From positions 62,001-126,000 of the forward strand of contig NZ_JPVZ01000009.1 in the NCBI RefSeq assembly GCF_001662875.1: 64,000 nucleotides of DNA, read 5' to 3'. Shown here piece by piece: positions 27,291 through 35,305 of this stretch. The notes below the pieces were generated by a model that saw nothing but the letters and a program-made list of their open reading frames with translations, was not told where the DNA came from and did not search any database. Every line of letters begins with the position of its first letter. Position 1 is the stretch's first letter. The position numbers and the translations under genes are program-made. The DNA comes from Thalassospira tepidiphila MCCC 1A03514 (GTDB lineage Bacteria > Pseudomonadota > Alphaproteobacteria > Rhodospirillales > Thalassospiraceae).

Positions 27291-28418
27291 GTCAATGAAG
27301 ACAGCAGCTTGCAGTTTATCGCGGCCATAACGCGCCATCAGATCAAACTCGTGACGCAGGATCGGCACGGACAGACAGTCACTGCCGGTATAGGGTTCAT
27401 GGTCTTCGCCAATATCGGGATCACTGACATAGACAAACCGGTCATCAAAGCCCGAAACCACCACCCAGTGCGGGATTTTATCGCCATAAATGCGGTACTG
27501 GCTGATCAGGACCAGAGCCATTTTGCCCTGTTTGGTGCGTTCTTCGATCTCGGCAATGCCAAACGGGCCGGTCGTGACCAAAATACCGGCATCAAGTGCC
27601 TGACGGGCAAAGTCGTAATGGACCAGTTCGACCACTTCGCGGTTTTTCGGTTTGCGCACGGTATCAACGAATAGCGGCCCGTCCCGGCTGCTCAGCACTT
27701 CGACATCAAAGCCGCGCTTGTGCGCCGCCAACGCCAGTCCCAGCGGGCCACAACCACCATGCCCGGACGTCATGAAGATCGTGGTGGCTTCGCGCCACAG
27801 CGCAATTTCAAGATTACGATCAAGTTCGATATTCTGATCGAGCGCATTCATCGCCATCATCAGGGCCGCCGGGCCACAGGTAAATGGCAGGGTCTGGTGA
27901 TAGAAATGGATCGGCGAAGGCAAATGCATGGCATTGGGAACCAATACCTTTTCCATGCGAAGCGCATTCGAATGATCGGGATAATAATCCGGATAAAGCG
28001 CGAATTCGCGATATCCAACCGATTTGAAAAGCCGGATCGCATCCTTGTTTTTCTGGCTGACTTCAAGGCGCAGGATCGGTGTTCCGAAATCAAGGCTGAG
28101 TTCTTCGGCCCGTTCAATCAGGGCACGGCCAATCCCCTGCCCGCGCTGATCGGGTGATACCGCCATCGAATAAAGGCGCGCGAGTGCGACGTTGCTGCGA
28201 AAAATCACCAGCGCGTAGCCAACAACAACGCCCCCGTCCCTGGTGGCTTCCGCCACAGTCAGACGGGCGGTTTCACTGCCGACGAAACGTTTGAAGGCAC
28301 GCCGGGTCAGTCGGTCGACTTCAAAGGACCGGTTTTCAATCTCGCACAGGGCGTCGAGATCTTCGTTCCTGGCCAGTCGAAATCTGATATTGGAAAGTTG
28401 GTCTGCGTTTGACGTCAT
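27276..28418 (-). CDS. GNAT/C39-like peptidase fusion
   Basis: 380 residues. The N-terminal half is a GNAT domain (RLYSMAVSPDQRGQGIGRAL) clearly similar in sequence to that of the adjacent ligase. The C-terminal half is a papain-like C39-type peptidase: nucleophile Cys in FTCGPAALMMAMNAL (about C181), catalytic His in IPHWVVVSGFDD (about H317), and a following VSDPD Asp. It matches the peptidase-C39-like family formerly named DUF3335. I start at ATG 28418 because the GNAT domain then begins at the same place as in its partner; the frame is open to 28499. It may cleave or cyclise a product of the ligase. No precursor peptide gene is seen nearby. Confidence 0.88.
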   Translation of the reverse strand: MTSNADQLSNIRFRLARNEDLDALCEIENRSFEVDRLTRRAFKRFVGSETARLTVAEATRDGGVVVGYALVIFRSNVALARLYSMAVSPDQRGQGIGRALIERAEELSLDFGTPILRLEVSQKNKDAIRLFKSVGYREFALYPDYYPDHSNALRMEKVLVPNAMHLPSPIHFYHQTLPFTCGPAALMMAMNALDQNIELDRNLEIALWREATTIFMTSGHGGCGPLGLALAAHKRGFDVEVLSSRDGPLFVDTVRKPKNREVVELVHYDFARQALDAGILVTTGPFGIAEIEERTKQGKMALVLISQYRIYGDKIPHWVVVSGFDDRFVYVSDPDIGEDHEPYTGSDCLSVPILRHEFDLMARYGRDKLQAAVFIDKKAG

Positions 28419-28500
28419 ACCGGTGCCACTTGATAAAACCATGCCAGATACAGCATGCGCGGACATATCGTCATGAAACACACAAAAGCAATAGTGCAAT

Positions 28501-28546
28501 TTATGCGATGCTCACTGCGTTTTTTGCACAGCAACGCACCGCATAA
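28501..28546. repeat. Nested inverted repeat upstream of the C39 gene
   Basis: Outer arms TTATGCG / CGCATAA and inner arms GCGTT / AACGC. It sits between the sulfurtransferase stop and the peptidase gene. A T-run in the loop makes it a poor terminator; an operator or leader hairpin is possible. Confidence 0.35.
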
Positions 28547-28564
28547 CGTGCAAATTCAAACGGC

Positions 28565-28978
28565 TTAGCCGCGTGCTGCAATCCGCGGTGCCAGCGGCGC
28601 CATATCATATCCGGCCTCCGCCGCGGCCTTGACGATATCGCCAACCTGCATCTGCCCGGCATTGGCCAGCGACCACAGGATGGTGCAGCGTGTACCACTG
28701 CGGCAATAGGCAAAGATGGGCTTTTCGGCGGCGGTCAGATTGGCTGCAAAGGCATCTGCATCCGCGTCCGACACATTGCCACTTGCGACGGGCTGGAAGA
28801 TCGCCTTCATACCGGCAGCCTCGGCCTTGGCGGCGACTTCGGAAAATGACGGCTGCCCGGGATCTTCACCATCCGGGCGGTTGCAAATGATGGTTTTGAA
28901 ACCGGCCGCAGCGATTTCGTCAATCGCAGCAAGCGGCATTTGCGGGGATACAGTCAGTTCATCACTCAGGCGTTTCAT
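28565..28978 (-). CDS. TIGR01244-family sulfurtransferase/phosphatase-like protein (DUF442)
   Basis: 137 residues. The active-site loop YCRSGTR (Cys about 92) is the rhodanese/tyrosine-phosphatase-like P-loop seen in the TIGR01244 (beta-lactamase-hydrolase-like) family; in many genomes this domain is fused or linked to sulfide and persulfide metabolism genes. The ATG at 28978 (MKRLSDELTVS) fits the family start; a longer frame reaches 29086. The DUF2892 gene lies 158 nt upstream on the same strand. E. coli YgaP joins a rhodanese domain to DUF2892, so the two proteins here probably act together on sulfane sulfur. Confidence 0.85.
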   Translation of the reverse strand: MKRLSDELTVSPQMPLAAIDEIAAAGFKTIICNRPDGEDPGQPSFSEVAAKAEAAGMKAIFQPVASGNVSDADADAFAANLTAAEKPIFAYCRSGTRCTILWSLANAGQMQVGDIVKAAAEAGYDMAPLAPRIAARG

Positions 28979-29136
28979 TTTTATATTCCGTTCGTCGTTG
29001 CTGGTCGCCGTGCCCACACGTCGGGCATCAACAGCACGTCTATCCAACATACCGCAGAGATCTACGGACGCCAGCATAACGTTCAAACAACAACAGATCG
29101 AACGGAATATTCCGGTTTCAAACGCCGTTTATTACC

Positions 29137-29361
29137 TTATTTGGAAAGCGGACAGGTCCGCAGGCCAAACAGCATGTAAAGCGGGCAGAAACGCAGTGCC
29201 GCAGTCGCCAACATGACAACACCGGCAGCAATCATCACCCAGCCATAAACGCCATACGCCATGCCACCACCTTCGGGCGCGGCAGAAACAAACGGAATGG
29301 CCAGCAAAACAACACCGGCAATCGCACGGACAATACGGTCCAGGGTTCCAACATTCGCCAT
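29137..29361 (-). CDS. DUF2892 inner membrane protein (YgaP membrane-domain-like)
   Basis: 74 residues with MANVGTLDRIVRAIAG, the DUF2892 signature, two hydrophobic segments, and a CPLYMLFGLRTCPL end with paired cysteines. It starts at ATG 29361 behind a strong AAGGAGG. In other bacteria this domain pairs with rhodanese-type proteins at the membrane; here the sulfurtransferase gene is next. A 20-nt promoter-proximal motif at 29419 is shared with the permease-thioredoxin operon. Confidence 0.88.
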   Translation of the reverse strand: MANVGTLDRIVRAIAGVVLLAIPFVSAAPEGGGMAYGVYGWVMIAAGVVMLATAALRFCPLYMLFGLRTCPLSK

Positions 29362-29396
29362 AACTTCCTCCTTGGGAAAAGCTCTGATGGAGTGAT

Positions 29397-29438
29397 TTAT
29401 AACATTATAATCCAATCGATTACTTTGATACTTATCAA
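29397..29438 (-). promoter_or_regulatory. Promoter region of the DUF2892 operon with shared motif
   Basis: On the minus strand TTGATAAGTATCAAAGTAAT (29438-29419) is followed by a TATAAT-containing AT-rich stretch. TTGATA and TATCAA form an inverted repeat. A 17-of-20 match occurs at 54577-54596, at a similar distance from the start codon (57 versus 63 nt). It is a candidate regulator site. Confidence 0.5.
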
Positions 29439-29558
29439 TCGCCTCCATGCGGATCGGTACTTTGGCGGATGCCCTGTTTCGTGGCTTGCCCAATGGTTGC
29501 GTCCATGCCAAAAGTTCAAAACCCAAATGATATCAAGCTCCTCAGGAAACGCGCAGAT

Positions 29559-30281
29559 ATGAGCAACACCGCAAAAGCCGTCCCGGATTTTCCGTCATGG
29601 CATCAAACCAATCCGAATGGTGTGTTTTCAGACTGGCTGAAGGCATCCTGCGCGGATAAATGGCATGCGGTAACCCACCATGTCTTTACCGATGCCTGGG
29701 GTGATGCCGCGCTTCCCAAGGCCAATCTTGAAAACTACCTTATTCAGGATCACCGGTTTATTGATCGGTTTGTTGCCCTGCTGGCCGCGGCCGTATCGCG
29801 TGCACCAAGCCTGAAGGATCGCATTCCAGGGTGTCAGTTCCTTGCGCTGGTCACGGGCGAAGAAAACACCTATTTCGAACGATCCTTTGCCGCCCTTGGC
29901 GTATCTGATGATGCACGTGAAAACATGCCAGACTGGCCAGCAACAGCGGCATTCAAGCAACTTATGAAAGACGCCACGGACAGCAACCGTTACGCCAATA
30001 TGCTGGCCGTTCTGGCCGTTGCCGAGGGCACCTATCTTGGCTGGGCGGATCGGGTCAACAAGGCCATCGCCAAACGTCCCGAGGATTTCTGGTACGCCGA
30101 ATGGATTGATCTGCATATCGGGGTGTATTTTGAAAGTGTGGTTGCCTATCTGAATAGCCAACTGGATCAGGTCGGACCGTCACTGTCAGAGGAAGACCGC
30201 GCCGAATGCCTGTCCTATTTCACACGTGCAACCGATCTTGAATGTCAATTCTTTGATACGGCATGGGGACCACAAGAATGA
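29559..30281 (+). CDS. TenA-like (thiaminase II family) protein
   Basis: 240 residues, all-helical heme oxygenase-like fold by pattern. The segments DKWHAVTHHVFTDAW and YLIQDHRFIDRF correspond to the TenA substrate pocket, with the Asp of YLxQD that binds the aminopyrimidine. At the position of the nucleophilic Cys of TenA the sequence reads AVAEGTYLGW, so it looks like the Cys-lacking TenA_E subgroup that uses a Glu. It may hydrolyse pyrimidine salvage intermediates of thiamin. The ATG at 29559 has AGGAAACG upstream. It overlaps a GNAT gene by 4 nt. Confidence 0.82.
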   Translation: MSNTAKAVPDFPSWHQTNPNGVFSDWLKASCADKWHAVTHHVFTDAWGDAALPKANLENYLIQDHRFIDRFVALLAAAVSRAPSLKDRIPGCQFLALVTGEENTYFERSFAALGVSDDARENMPDWPATAAFKQLMKDATDSNRYANMLAVLAVAEGTYLGWADRVNKAIAKRPEDFWYAEWIDLHIGVYFESVVAYLNSQLDQVGPSLSEEDRAECLSYFTRATDLECQFFDTAWGPQE

Positions 30282-30760
30282 TCACAATTCGTCCGTTTGC
30301 GAACAGTGATGCCAAGGCCTTGGTCGAGATTTACCGACACTCCGTTACGGAAATTGGGCCCAACGCCTATAACCCCGAACAGGTTGCCGTGTGGGCAAAG
30401 CTGCTGCCGACACCGGAACGGTTTATCGAAATCATGACAGATGGTCGGTTCAGTCTGGTCGCGGTTGATGACAATGATCAGGTTGTCGCATTTGGCGATG
30501 TCGAGGCCGATGGCCATATCGGGTTTCTGTATGCCCTGCCCGATTTTGCGGGCAAAGGTATTGTGACAAAGCTGTACGACGCACTTGAAGCGCACGCGCG
30601 CAAACAGGATATTGGCAAGCTTTATTCCGAAGCCAGTGAATTTGCCAAATCCTTCCTGCTTAAACAGGGCTTTGGCGTTGTGGAACGCCGCGATTTCGAA
30701 GTCGCTGGCGTACCCATCCACAATTACGCAGTTGAAAAGCGCCTGCGGGCACCACGCTGA
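30278..30760 (+). CDS. GNAT family N-acetyltransferase
   Basis: 160 residues. The opening ITIRPFANSDAKALVEIYR and the acetyl-CoA loop LPDFAGKGIVTKL (about residues 86-98) are GNAT features. ATG at 30278 overlaps the TenA stop (ATGA), so the two genes are coupled. The substrate is unknown; co-translation with TenA is the only hint. A terminator follows at 30785. Confidence 0.85.
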   Translation: MITIRPFANSDAKALVEIYRHSVTEIGPNAYNPEQVAVWAKLLPTPERFIEIMTDGRFSLVAVDDNDQVVAFGDVEADGHIGFLYALPDFAGKGIVTKLYDALEAHARKQDIGKLYSEASEFAKSFLLKQGFGVVERRDFEVAGVPIHNYAVEKRLRAPR

Positions 30761-30784
30761 ACCAAATCACTGCATCACACACAA

Positions 30785-30812
30785 AAAAAGGCTGCCATCC
30801 GGCAGCCTTTTT
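30785..30812. terminator. Bidirectional intrinsic terminator
   Basis: Stem AAAAAGGCTGCC / GGCAGCCTTTTT with loop ATCC between the convergent GNAT and pcaB genes. Confidence 0.88.
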
Positions 30813-30813
30813 C

Positions 30814-32151
30814 CTAGTCGCGCAAGCCACGCTTGGCGGCCCCCAAAACACGATCGATAAACACGTCCGACTGCCCGATATAATTGACCGGGTTACGGAC
30901 ATGATCCCAATCCACCGGGGCGTCGGTCAGTTTTGGCAATTCATCAAACAGGTTCGATGCGTTTTCTGCCGACTTGGCAATCGCATCCTTGACCAGTTTA
31001 TCCGCGGCATCGCGGCCAAGGTGATCGGCCAGCGCAAATGTTGCGGCCTCTGCCAACATCGCCCCGCGTGACAGCTCGAGGTTTTCGGCCATGCGGTCTG
31101 CATTGATTTTAAGATCCGGCACCATATCAACCGCCTGCGCAAGTGCCGCACCGGTTGCGGTAATGATCTGCGGCAAGGTCAACCATTCCAAAAGCCAGCT
31201 TGCCCCGCTTCGTTCATGATCATGGAGCTGCGCCTGGGCAAAGGTACCAAGCAGCCCGGCATTGAAGCGGGCCAGTGTCACCAGCATTTCCGCCTGCACC
31301 GGATTTGATTTATGCGGCATGGTCGATGACCCGCCGCCCTTGCCCGGTTGAACCTCAGCAATTTCGGACTGGGCCAGCAGAACCAAGTCCTGCCCCATCT
31401 TGCCAAGTGCGCCGGTTAACGCTGTTAACTGGCTTGCGAAATCAACAAGGACGTCACGCTGCGCATGCCAGGGCATATCAGCAAGCGGAAGATCAAGTTC
31501 CTCGGAAAGGTTGCTTTCGACGTCTGCGGCCTTCACCCCGATCGAGGCCAATGTACCTGCGGCACCGCCAAACGAAATCCGCAACAAATCTGATGACAGG
31601 CTATCAATCCGGTGATCAATCCGCACAAGCGGTGCGAGCCATCCGGCAGCCTTGAGACCAAAGGTGGTTGGTACAGCCTGTTGGGATCGCGTCCGCCCGA
31701 TCATCACCGTTGTGCGATGGGTGTCGGCATGGGCAGAAAGCGCCTTGGCCAATTTACGAATGCGGCGACGAATGATCGCAACCGCATCGCGCAGCTGCAG
31801 GACAAGTGCGCTATCAACCACATCCTGGCTGGTGGCGCCAAAATGAACATAGCGCGCGTCTTCACCGCCAATTTCCGCCTTGAGCGCCTTAACAAGGGCT
31901 GGCACCGGCACACCGGCACTCGCCGTTCCCGCCGCAAGGCTTTCCGGATCGGGCGTAAAATCACGGCAGACTTCGGCGATGCGGGTGGCACTTTGTTCGG
32001 GGATCACACCTGCGCGCGCCTCGGCCGCGGCAAGGGCCGATTCAAAAAGCAGCATGGATGCAATCTGTGCCCGGTCATCAAACAGGGCCGCGATCTCCGG
32101 ATCGGAAAACAGATTTCCAAGCAGGGCAGAGTCAAAGGGCGAAACGCTCAT
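30814..32151 (-). CDS. pcaB: 3-carboxy-cis,cis-muconate cycloisomerase
   Basis: 445 residues of the fumarase/aspartase superfamily. The signature GGSSTMPHKSNPVQAE near residue 270 is the fumarate-lyase motif with the flexible catalytic loop. It lactonises 3-carboxy-cis,cis-muconate to 4-carboxymuconolactone, the step after protocatechuate ring cleavage. It closes the pca operon, 145 nt after pcaF, with an intrinsic terminator in that gap, so it may also have its own promoter or depend on read-through. Confidence 0.93.
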   Translation of the reverse strand: MSVSPFDSALLGNLFSDPEIAALFDDRAQIASMLLFESALAAAEARAGVIPEQSATRIAEVCRDFTPDPESLAAGTASAGVPVPALVKALKAEIGGEDARYVHFGATSQDVVDSALVLQLRDAVAIIRRRIRKLAKALSAHADTHRTTVMIGRTRSQQAVPTTFGLKAAGWLAPLVRIDHRIDSLSSDLLRISFGGAAGTLASIGVKAADVESNLSEELDLPLADMPWHAQRDVLVDFASQLTALTGALGKMGQDLVLLAQSEIAEVQPGKGGGSSTMPHKSNPVQAEMLVTLARFNAGLLGTFAQAQLHDHERSGASWLLEWLTLPQIITATGAALAQAVDMVPDLKINADRMAENLELSRGAMLAEAATFALADHLGRDAADKLVKDAIAKSAENASNLFDELPKLTDAPVDWDHVRNPVNYIGQSDVFIDRVLGAAKRGLRD

Positions 32152-32235
32152 CAGGGTTCATCCACCGTTCAAACAGGTGTGAAATCAAGTCGATAGTGTC
32201 GCGCCAGCAACCATATTGGTCAATAACGCAAAAAG

Positions 32236-32265
32236 AAGCCCCTGCCCGACAACCGGCACAGGGGC
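32236..32265 (-). terminator. Intrinsic terminator after pcaF
   Basis: Minus strand stem GCCCCTG / CAGGGGC with a 14-nt loop, followed by TTCTTTTTGCG. It lies between pcaF and pcaB, which suggests partial uncoupling of pcaB. Confidence 0.7.
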
Positions 32266-32296
32266 ACCTTTTTCAAAGATCAATCAGCCATCAGCC

Positions 32297-33502
32297 TTAA
32301 ACAGCTTCAAGCGCAATCGCGATACCCTGACCGACACCAATGCACATGGTTGCCAATGCACGCTTGCCACCAGAACGTTTCATCTGAAGCGCAGCCGTGC
32401 CGGTGATACGTGCACCCGACATACCCAACGGATGACCAAGGGCAATCGCACCACCATTCGGGTTCACACGCGCATCGTCATCGGCAATGCCAAGATCACG
32501 AAGCGTTGCAAGCCCTTGTGAGGCAAAGGCTTCGTTCAGTTCGATCACGTCAAGCTGCTCTGTCGACCAGCCAAGACGCGCGAGAAGTTTTTTCGATGCC
32601 GGTGCCGGGCCAAAGCCCATGATGCGCGGTGCAACACCCGCAGTCGCGCCACCAACAACCCGTGCAATCGGCGTCAGGCCGTATTTCTTGACCGCGGCCT
32701 CGGATGCGATGATCAGGGCCGCAGCCCCGTCATTGACACCAGATGCGTTGCCAGCCGTAACCGAACCGCCTTCGCGGAACGGGGTCGGCAGTTTGGCAAG
32801 CTTTTCGGCCGTGGTGCCCGGACGTGGATGTTCATCCTTGTCCACGACAATGGCATCGCCTTTGCGCTGCGGAATGGTGACCGGCGTGATTTCCTCGCCC
32901 AGATTACCATTTTCCTGTGCGGCGACCGCCTTGTCCTGCGACCGGGCGGCAAAGGCATCCTGATCTTCGCGGGAAATATTGAAATCCTCGGCAACGTTTT
33001 CGCCGGTTTCGGGCATGGAATCCACGCCGTACTGTTTCTTCATCACCGGGTTGACAAACCGCCAGCCGATGGTGGTGTCATAAATTTCCGCATTGCGCGA
33101 AAATGCCGACGTCGCCTTTGGCATGACAAACGGCGCACGCGACATGCTTTCAACGCCACCGGCAATCATCAGTTCGGCTTCGCCCGATTTGATGGCGCGG
33201 GCGGCCATAATGATCGCATCCATGCCCGAACCGCACAGACGGTTGACCGTGGTTCCGGTCACTGTTTCCGGAAGCCCTGCCAAAAGCGACGACATACGCG
33301 CAACGTTGCGGTTGTCTTCACCAGCCTGGTTGGCACAGCCAAAGATGACATCGTCAACAGCGGCAAAATCCAGATCCGGATTGCGGTCGATCAGCGCCTT
33401 AAGCGGAACAGCGCCAAGATCATCGGCGCGCACCTGCGACAGGCTGCCACCAAAGCGGCCAATCGGGGTGCGGATATAATCGCAAATATATGCGTCAGCC
33501 AT
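32297..33502 (-). CDS. pcaF: 3-oxoadipyl-CoA thiolase
   Basis: 401 residues of the thiolase family. Nucleophile Cys in NRLCGSGMDAI near residue 90, NEAFASQ near 345, GHPLGMSGAR, and the second Cys in MCIGVGQG near the C-terminus are all present. It cleaves 3-oxoadipyl-CoA to succinyl-CoA and acetyl-CoA, the final step of the beta-ketoadipate pathway. The opening YICDYIRTPIGRFGG is characteristic of PcaF. RBS AAGGATC precedes the ATG; it lies just after pcaJ on the same strand. Confidence 0.95.
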   Translation of the reverse strand: MADAYICDYIRTPIGRFGGSLSQVRADDLGAVPLKALIDRNPDLDFAAVDDVIFGCANQAGEDNRNVARMSSLLAGLPETVTGTTVNRLCGSGMDAIIMAARAIKSGEAELMIAGGVESMSRAPFVMPKATSAFSRNAEIYDTTIGWRFVNPVMKKQYGVDSMPETGENVAEDFNISREDQDAFAARSQDKAVAAQENGNLGEEITPVTIPQRKGDAIVVDKDEHPRPGTTAEKLAKLPTPFREGGSVTAGNASGVNDGAAALIIASEAAVKKYGLTPIARVVGGATAGVAPRIMGFGPAPASKKLLARLGWSTEQLDVIELNEAFASQGLATLRDLGIADDDARVNPNGGAIALGHPLGMSGARITGTAALQMKRSGGKRALATMCIGVGQGIAIALEAV

Positions 33503-33525
33503 TTCTAAGATCCTTATTATTGCTC

Positions 33526-34299
33526 TTACTGCTGGTCCCCGTGGGCCTTGGCGGTACGAGCATGCAGTTCACGCAGAACCTGCAATTCTTTCTCGGACGG
33601 GATCGCAGTTTCCGCGACTTCGTCGGCAAACTCAACATCCCAACCGGTATTTTCGATGATTTCTTCGCGGGTTACGCCCGGATGGATCGAGGTCACAACG
33701 AATTGCTTGCCCTCCGGATGCGGTTCCATGATGCAAAGATCGGTGATCAGACGCGACGGCCCCTTGGTATCAACGCCGTACGATGCACGATCATTGCCAC
33801 CCTTGCCGTGACCAAGCGATGTCACGAAATCGATCTTTTCGACAAAGCCACGTTTGCTTTGCTTCATCACCAAAAACACTTCGCCACAGCTGGTCGCGAT
33901 TTCCGGCGCACCACCGCCACCCGGCAGACGGACTTTGGGGTTGTCGTAATCGCCGATCACGGTGGTGTTGATGTTGCCGTACTTGTCAAGCTGGGCCGCA
34001 CCAAGGAAGCCAACCGAAATCTTGCCACCCTGCAGCCAGTAACGGAACATTTCCGGCACGGCGACGGTGTTCACAGCGGTTTCGCACAACTCACCATCAC
34101 CGATCGACAGCGGCAGGACGTCCGGTTTGGTACCAATCGTGCCACTTTCATAAATAAGCGTAATGTCGGGCGCATGGGTCAGGCGTGCCAAGTTGCACGC
34201 AGCCGACGGCATCCCGATGCCAACAAAGCACACATCGTCGTTTTTAAGCGCACGTGCAGCGGATACCGTCATCATTTCAGTCGGGGTATATTCAACCAT
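33526..34299 (-). CDS. pcaJ: 3-oxoadipate CoA-transferase subunit B
   Basis: 257 residues of the CoA-transferase family. The segment LIYESGTIG contains the catalytic Glu that forms the CoA-thioester intermediate, followed by SIGDGELCETA. The length fits the CatJ-type (glutaconate CoA-transferase-like) subunit rather than the shorter classic PcaJ of about 213 residues; this is a recollection of family sizes. With PcaI it moves CoA from succinyl-CoA to 3-oxoadipate. RBS GGAGG precedes ATG; the gap to pcaI is 14 nt. Confidence 0.9.
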   Translation of the reverse strand: MVEYTPTEMMTVSAARALKNDDVCFVGIGMPSAACNLARLTHAPDITLIYESGTIGTKPDVLPLSIGDGELCETAVNTVAVPEMFRYWLQGGKISVGFLGAAQLDKYGNINTTVIGDYDNPKVRLPGGGGAPEIATSCGEVFLVMKQSKRGFVEKIDFVTSLGHGKGGNDRASYGVDTKGPSRLITDLCIMEPHPEGKQFVVTSIHPGVTREEIIENTGWDVEFADEVAETAIPSEKELQVLRELHARTAKAHGDQQ

Positions 34300-34313
34300 G
34301 ATTTTTCCTCCGC

Positions 34314-35168
34314 TTAGCCTTTGTTTGCTTCACGCTTGGCCGCGAAATCTTCGGGACCGCCATTAATGACATGCTCTTCGAGCCAGGCCTGGAACGTTTC
34401 GCGATCACGTGCAATCGGATCCCATGCCTTATAGAACGCGTTGTCGCGCTTATAATATCCTTGGGCGTAGGACGGATGCGCCCCACCCGGCACTTCAACA
34501 ATCGCAGTCACCGCCCAGTTCGGCAGCATGACGGCGTTGGGTGAAATATCGCCGAAATCATCGACGATCTCTTCGACAGTGATGATCGATTTTTTAGCGG
34601 CCAGAACGGCTTCTTTCTGCACACCGACAATACCTTCAAACAGGACGTCGCCCTTTTTGTTGGCTTTCTGGGCATGCACGACAGTGACATCCGGGCGGAT
34701 CGCCGGAACAGCGGCAAGGCTTTCGCCAGTGAATGGGCATTCGATGAACTTGATGTTCGGGTTCACACGCGGCAGTTCCGCCCCGCGATAGCCCTTGAAC
34801 ACCGCACAAGGCAGGCCAGCCGCACCCGCGTCATAGGCATTTGCCATCGCTGCGTGGCTGTGTTCTTCGATTTCAAGCTTGGTCGGCCAGCTTTTTTCAT
34901 AGGCATCGCGCAGACGGTGTAACGAGCCGACACCGGGGTTACCGCCCCAGGAAAAGATCAGCTTCTTGGCACAACCGGCACCGATCAACTGATCATAGAT
35001 CACATCAGGTGTCATGCGGACCAAGGTCAGGTTCTTGATGCCCTGACGGATAATCTCGTGCCCTGCGGCGTGCGGGATCAGATGGGTAAAGCCTTCCATC
35101 GAGATGGTGTCGCCATCCTTAACGCAGGATGCGACGGCCTCTTTAAGCGACATGAAACGTGCAACCAC
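34314..35168 (-). CDS. pcaI: 3-oxoadipate CoA-transferase subunit A
   Basis: 284 residues of the CoA-transferase alpha family; it contains GDTISMEGFTHLIPHAAGHEIIR, with the FTHLIPH segment typical of CatI-type subunits. A GTG start at 35168 is supported by AGGAG with 7 nt spacing; an ATG at 35153 is the alternative. It pairs with PcaJ. The 137-nt gap from pcaG contains two stem-loops, the larger nearly 20 bp, which is unusual inside this otherwise tight operon. Confidence 0.9.
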   Translation of the reverse strand: MVARFMSLKEAVASCVKDGDTISMEGFTHLIPHAAGHEIIRQGIKNLTLVRMTPDVIYDQLIGAGCAKKLIFSWGGNPGVGSLHRLRDAYEKSWPTKLEIEEHSHAAMANAYDAGAAGLPCAVFKGYRGAELPRVNPNIKFIECPFTGESLAAVPAIRPDVTVVHAQKANKKGDVLFEGIVGVQKEAVLAAKKSIITVEEIVDDFGDISPNAVMLPNWAVTAIVEVPGGAHPSYAQGYYKRDNAFYKAWDPIARDRETFQAWLEEHVINGGPEDFAAKREANKG

Positions 35169-35208
35169 GGCAAAACTCCTGTGGCATCAATCCAAAACAT
35201 TAGAAACG

Positions 35209-35224
35209 CGGGGCAACTGCCCCG
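35209..35224 (-). other. Small palindrome upstream of pcaI
   Basis: CGGGGCA / TGCCCCG with a 2-nt centre, about 40 nt before the pcaI start and downstream of the large stem-loop on the transcribed strand. No T-run. Confidence 0.4.
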
Positions 35225-35244
35225 GCAGTGCAGGAAATTCAGGT

Positions 35245-35293
35245 CGATGGCTGCGACCGCCGGCTTTCCCCAAAGCAGCGGACGCAGCCATCG
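35245..35293 (-). other. Long stem-loop between pcaG and pcaI
   Basis: Arms CGATGGCTGCG / CGCAGCCATCG (11 perfect bp), then a single mismatch, CCGC / GCGG, a short bulge, GCTTT / AAAGC and a 4-nt loop: about 20 paired positions in 49 nt. It starts 12 nt after the pcaG stop and lacks a T-run, so mRNA processing or 3'-end protection is more likely than termination. Confidence 0.65.
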
Positions 35294-35305
35294 GGCCAGA
35301 TCGAC

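Noticed and set aside
32236..32265. Frameshift or gene loss between pcaF and pcaB
   Set aside because: Both genes are intact; the gap is explained by a terminator hairpin.
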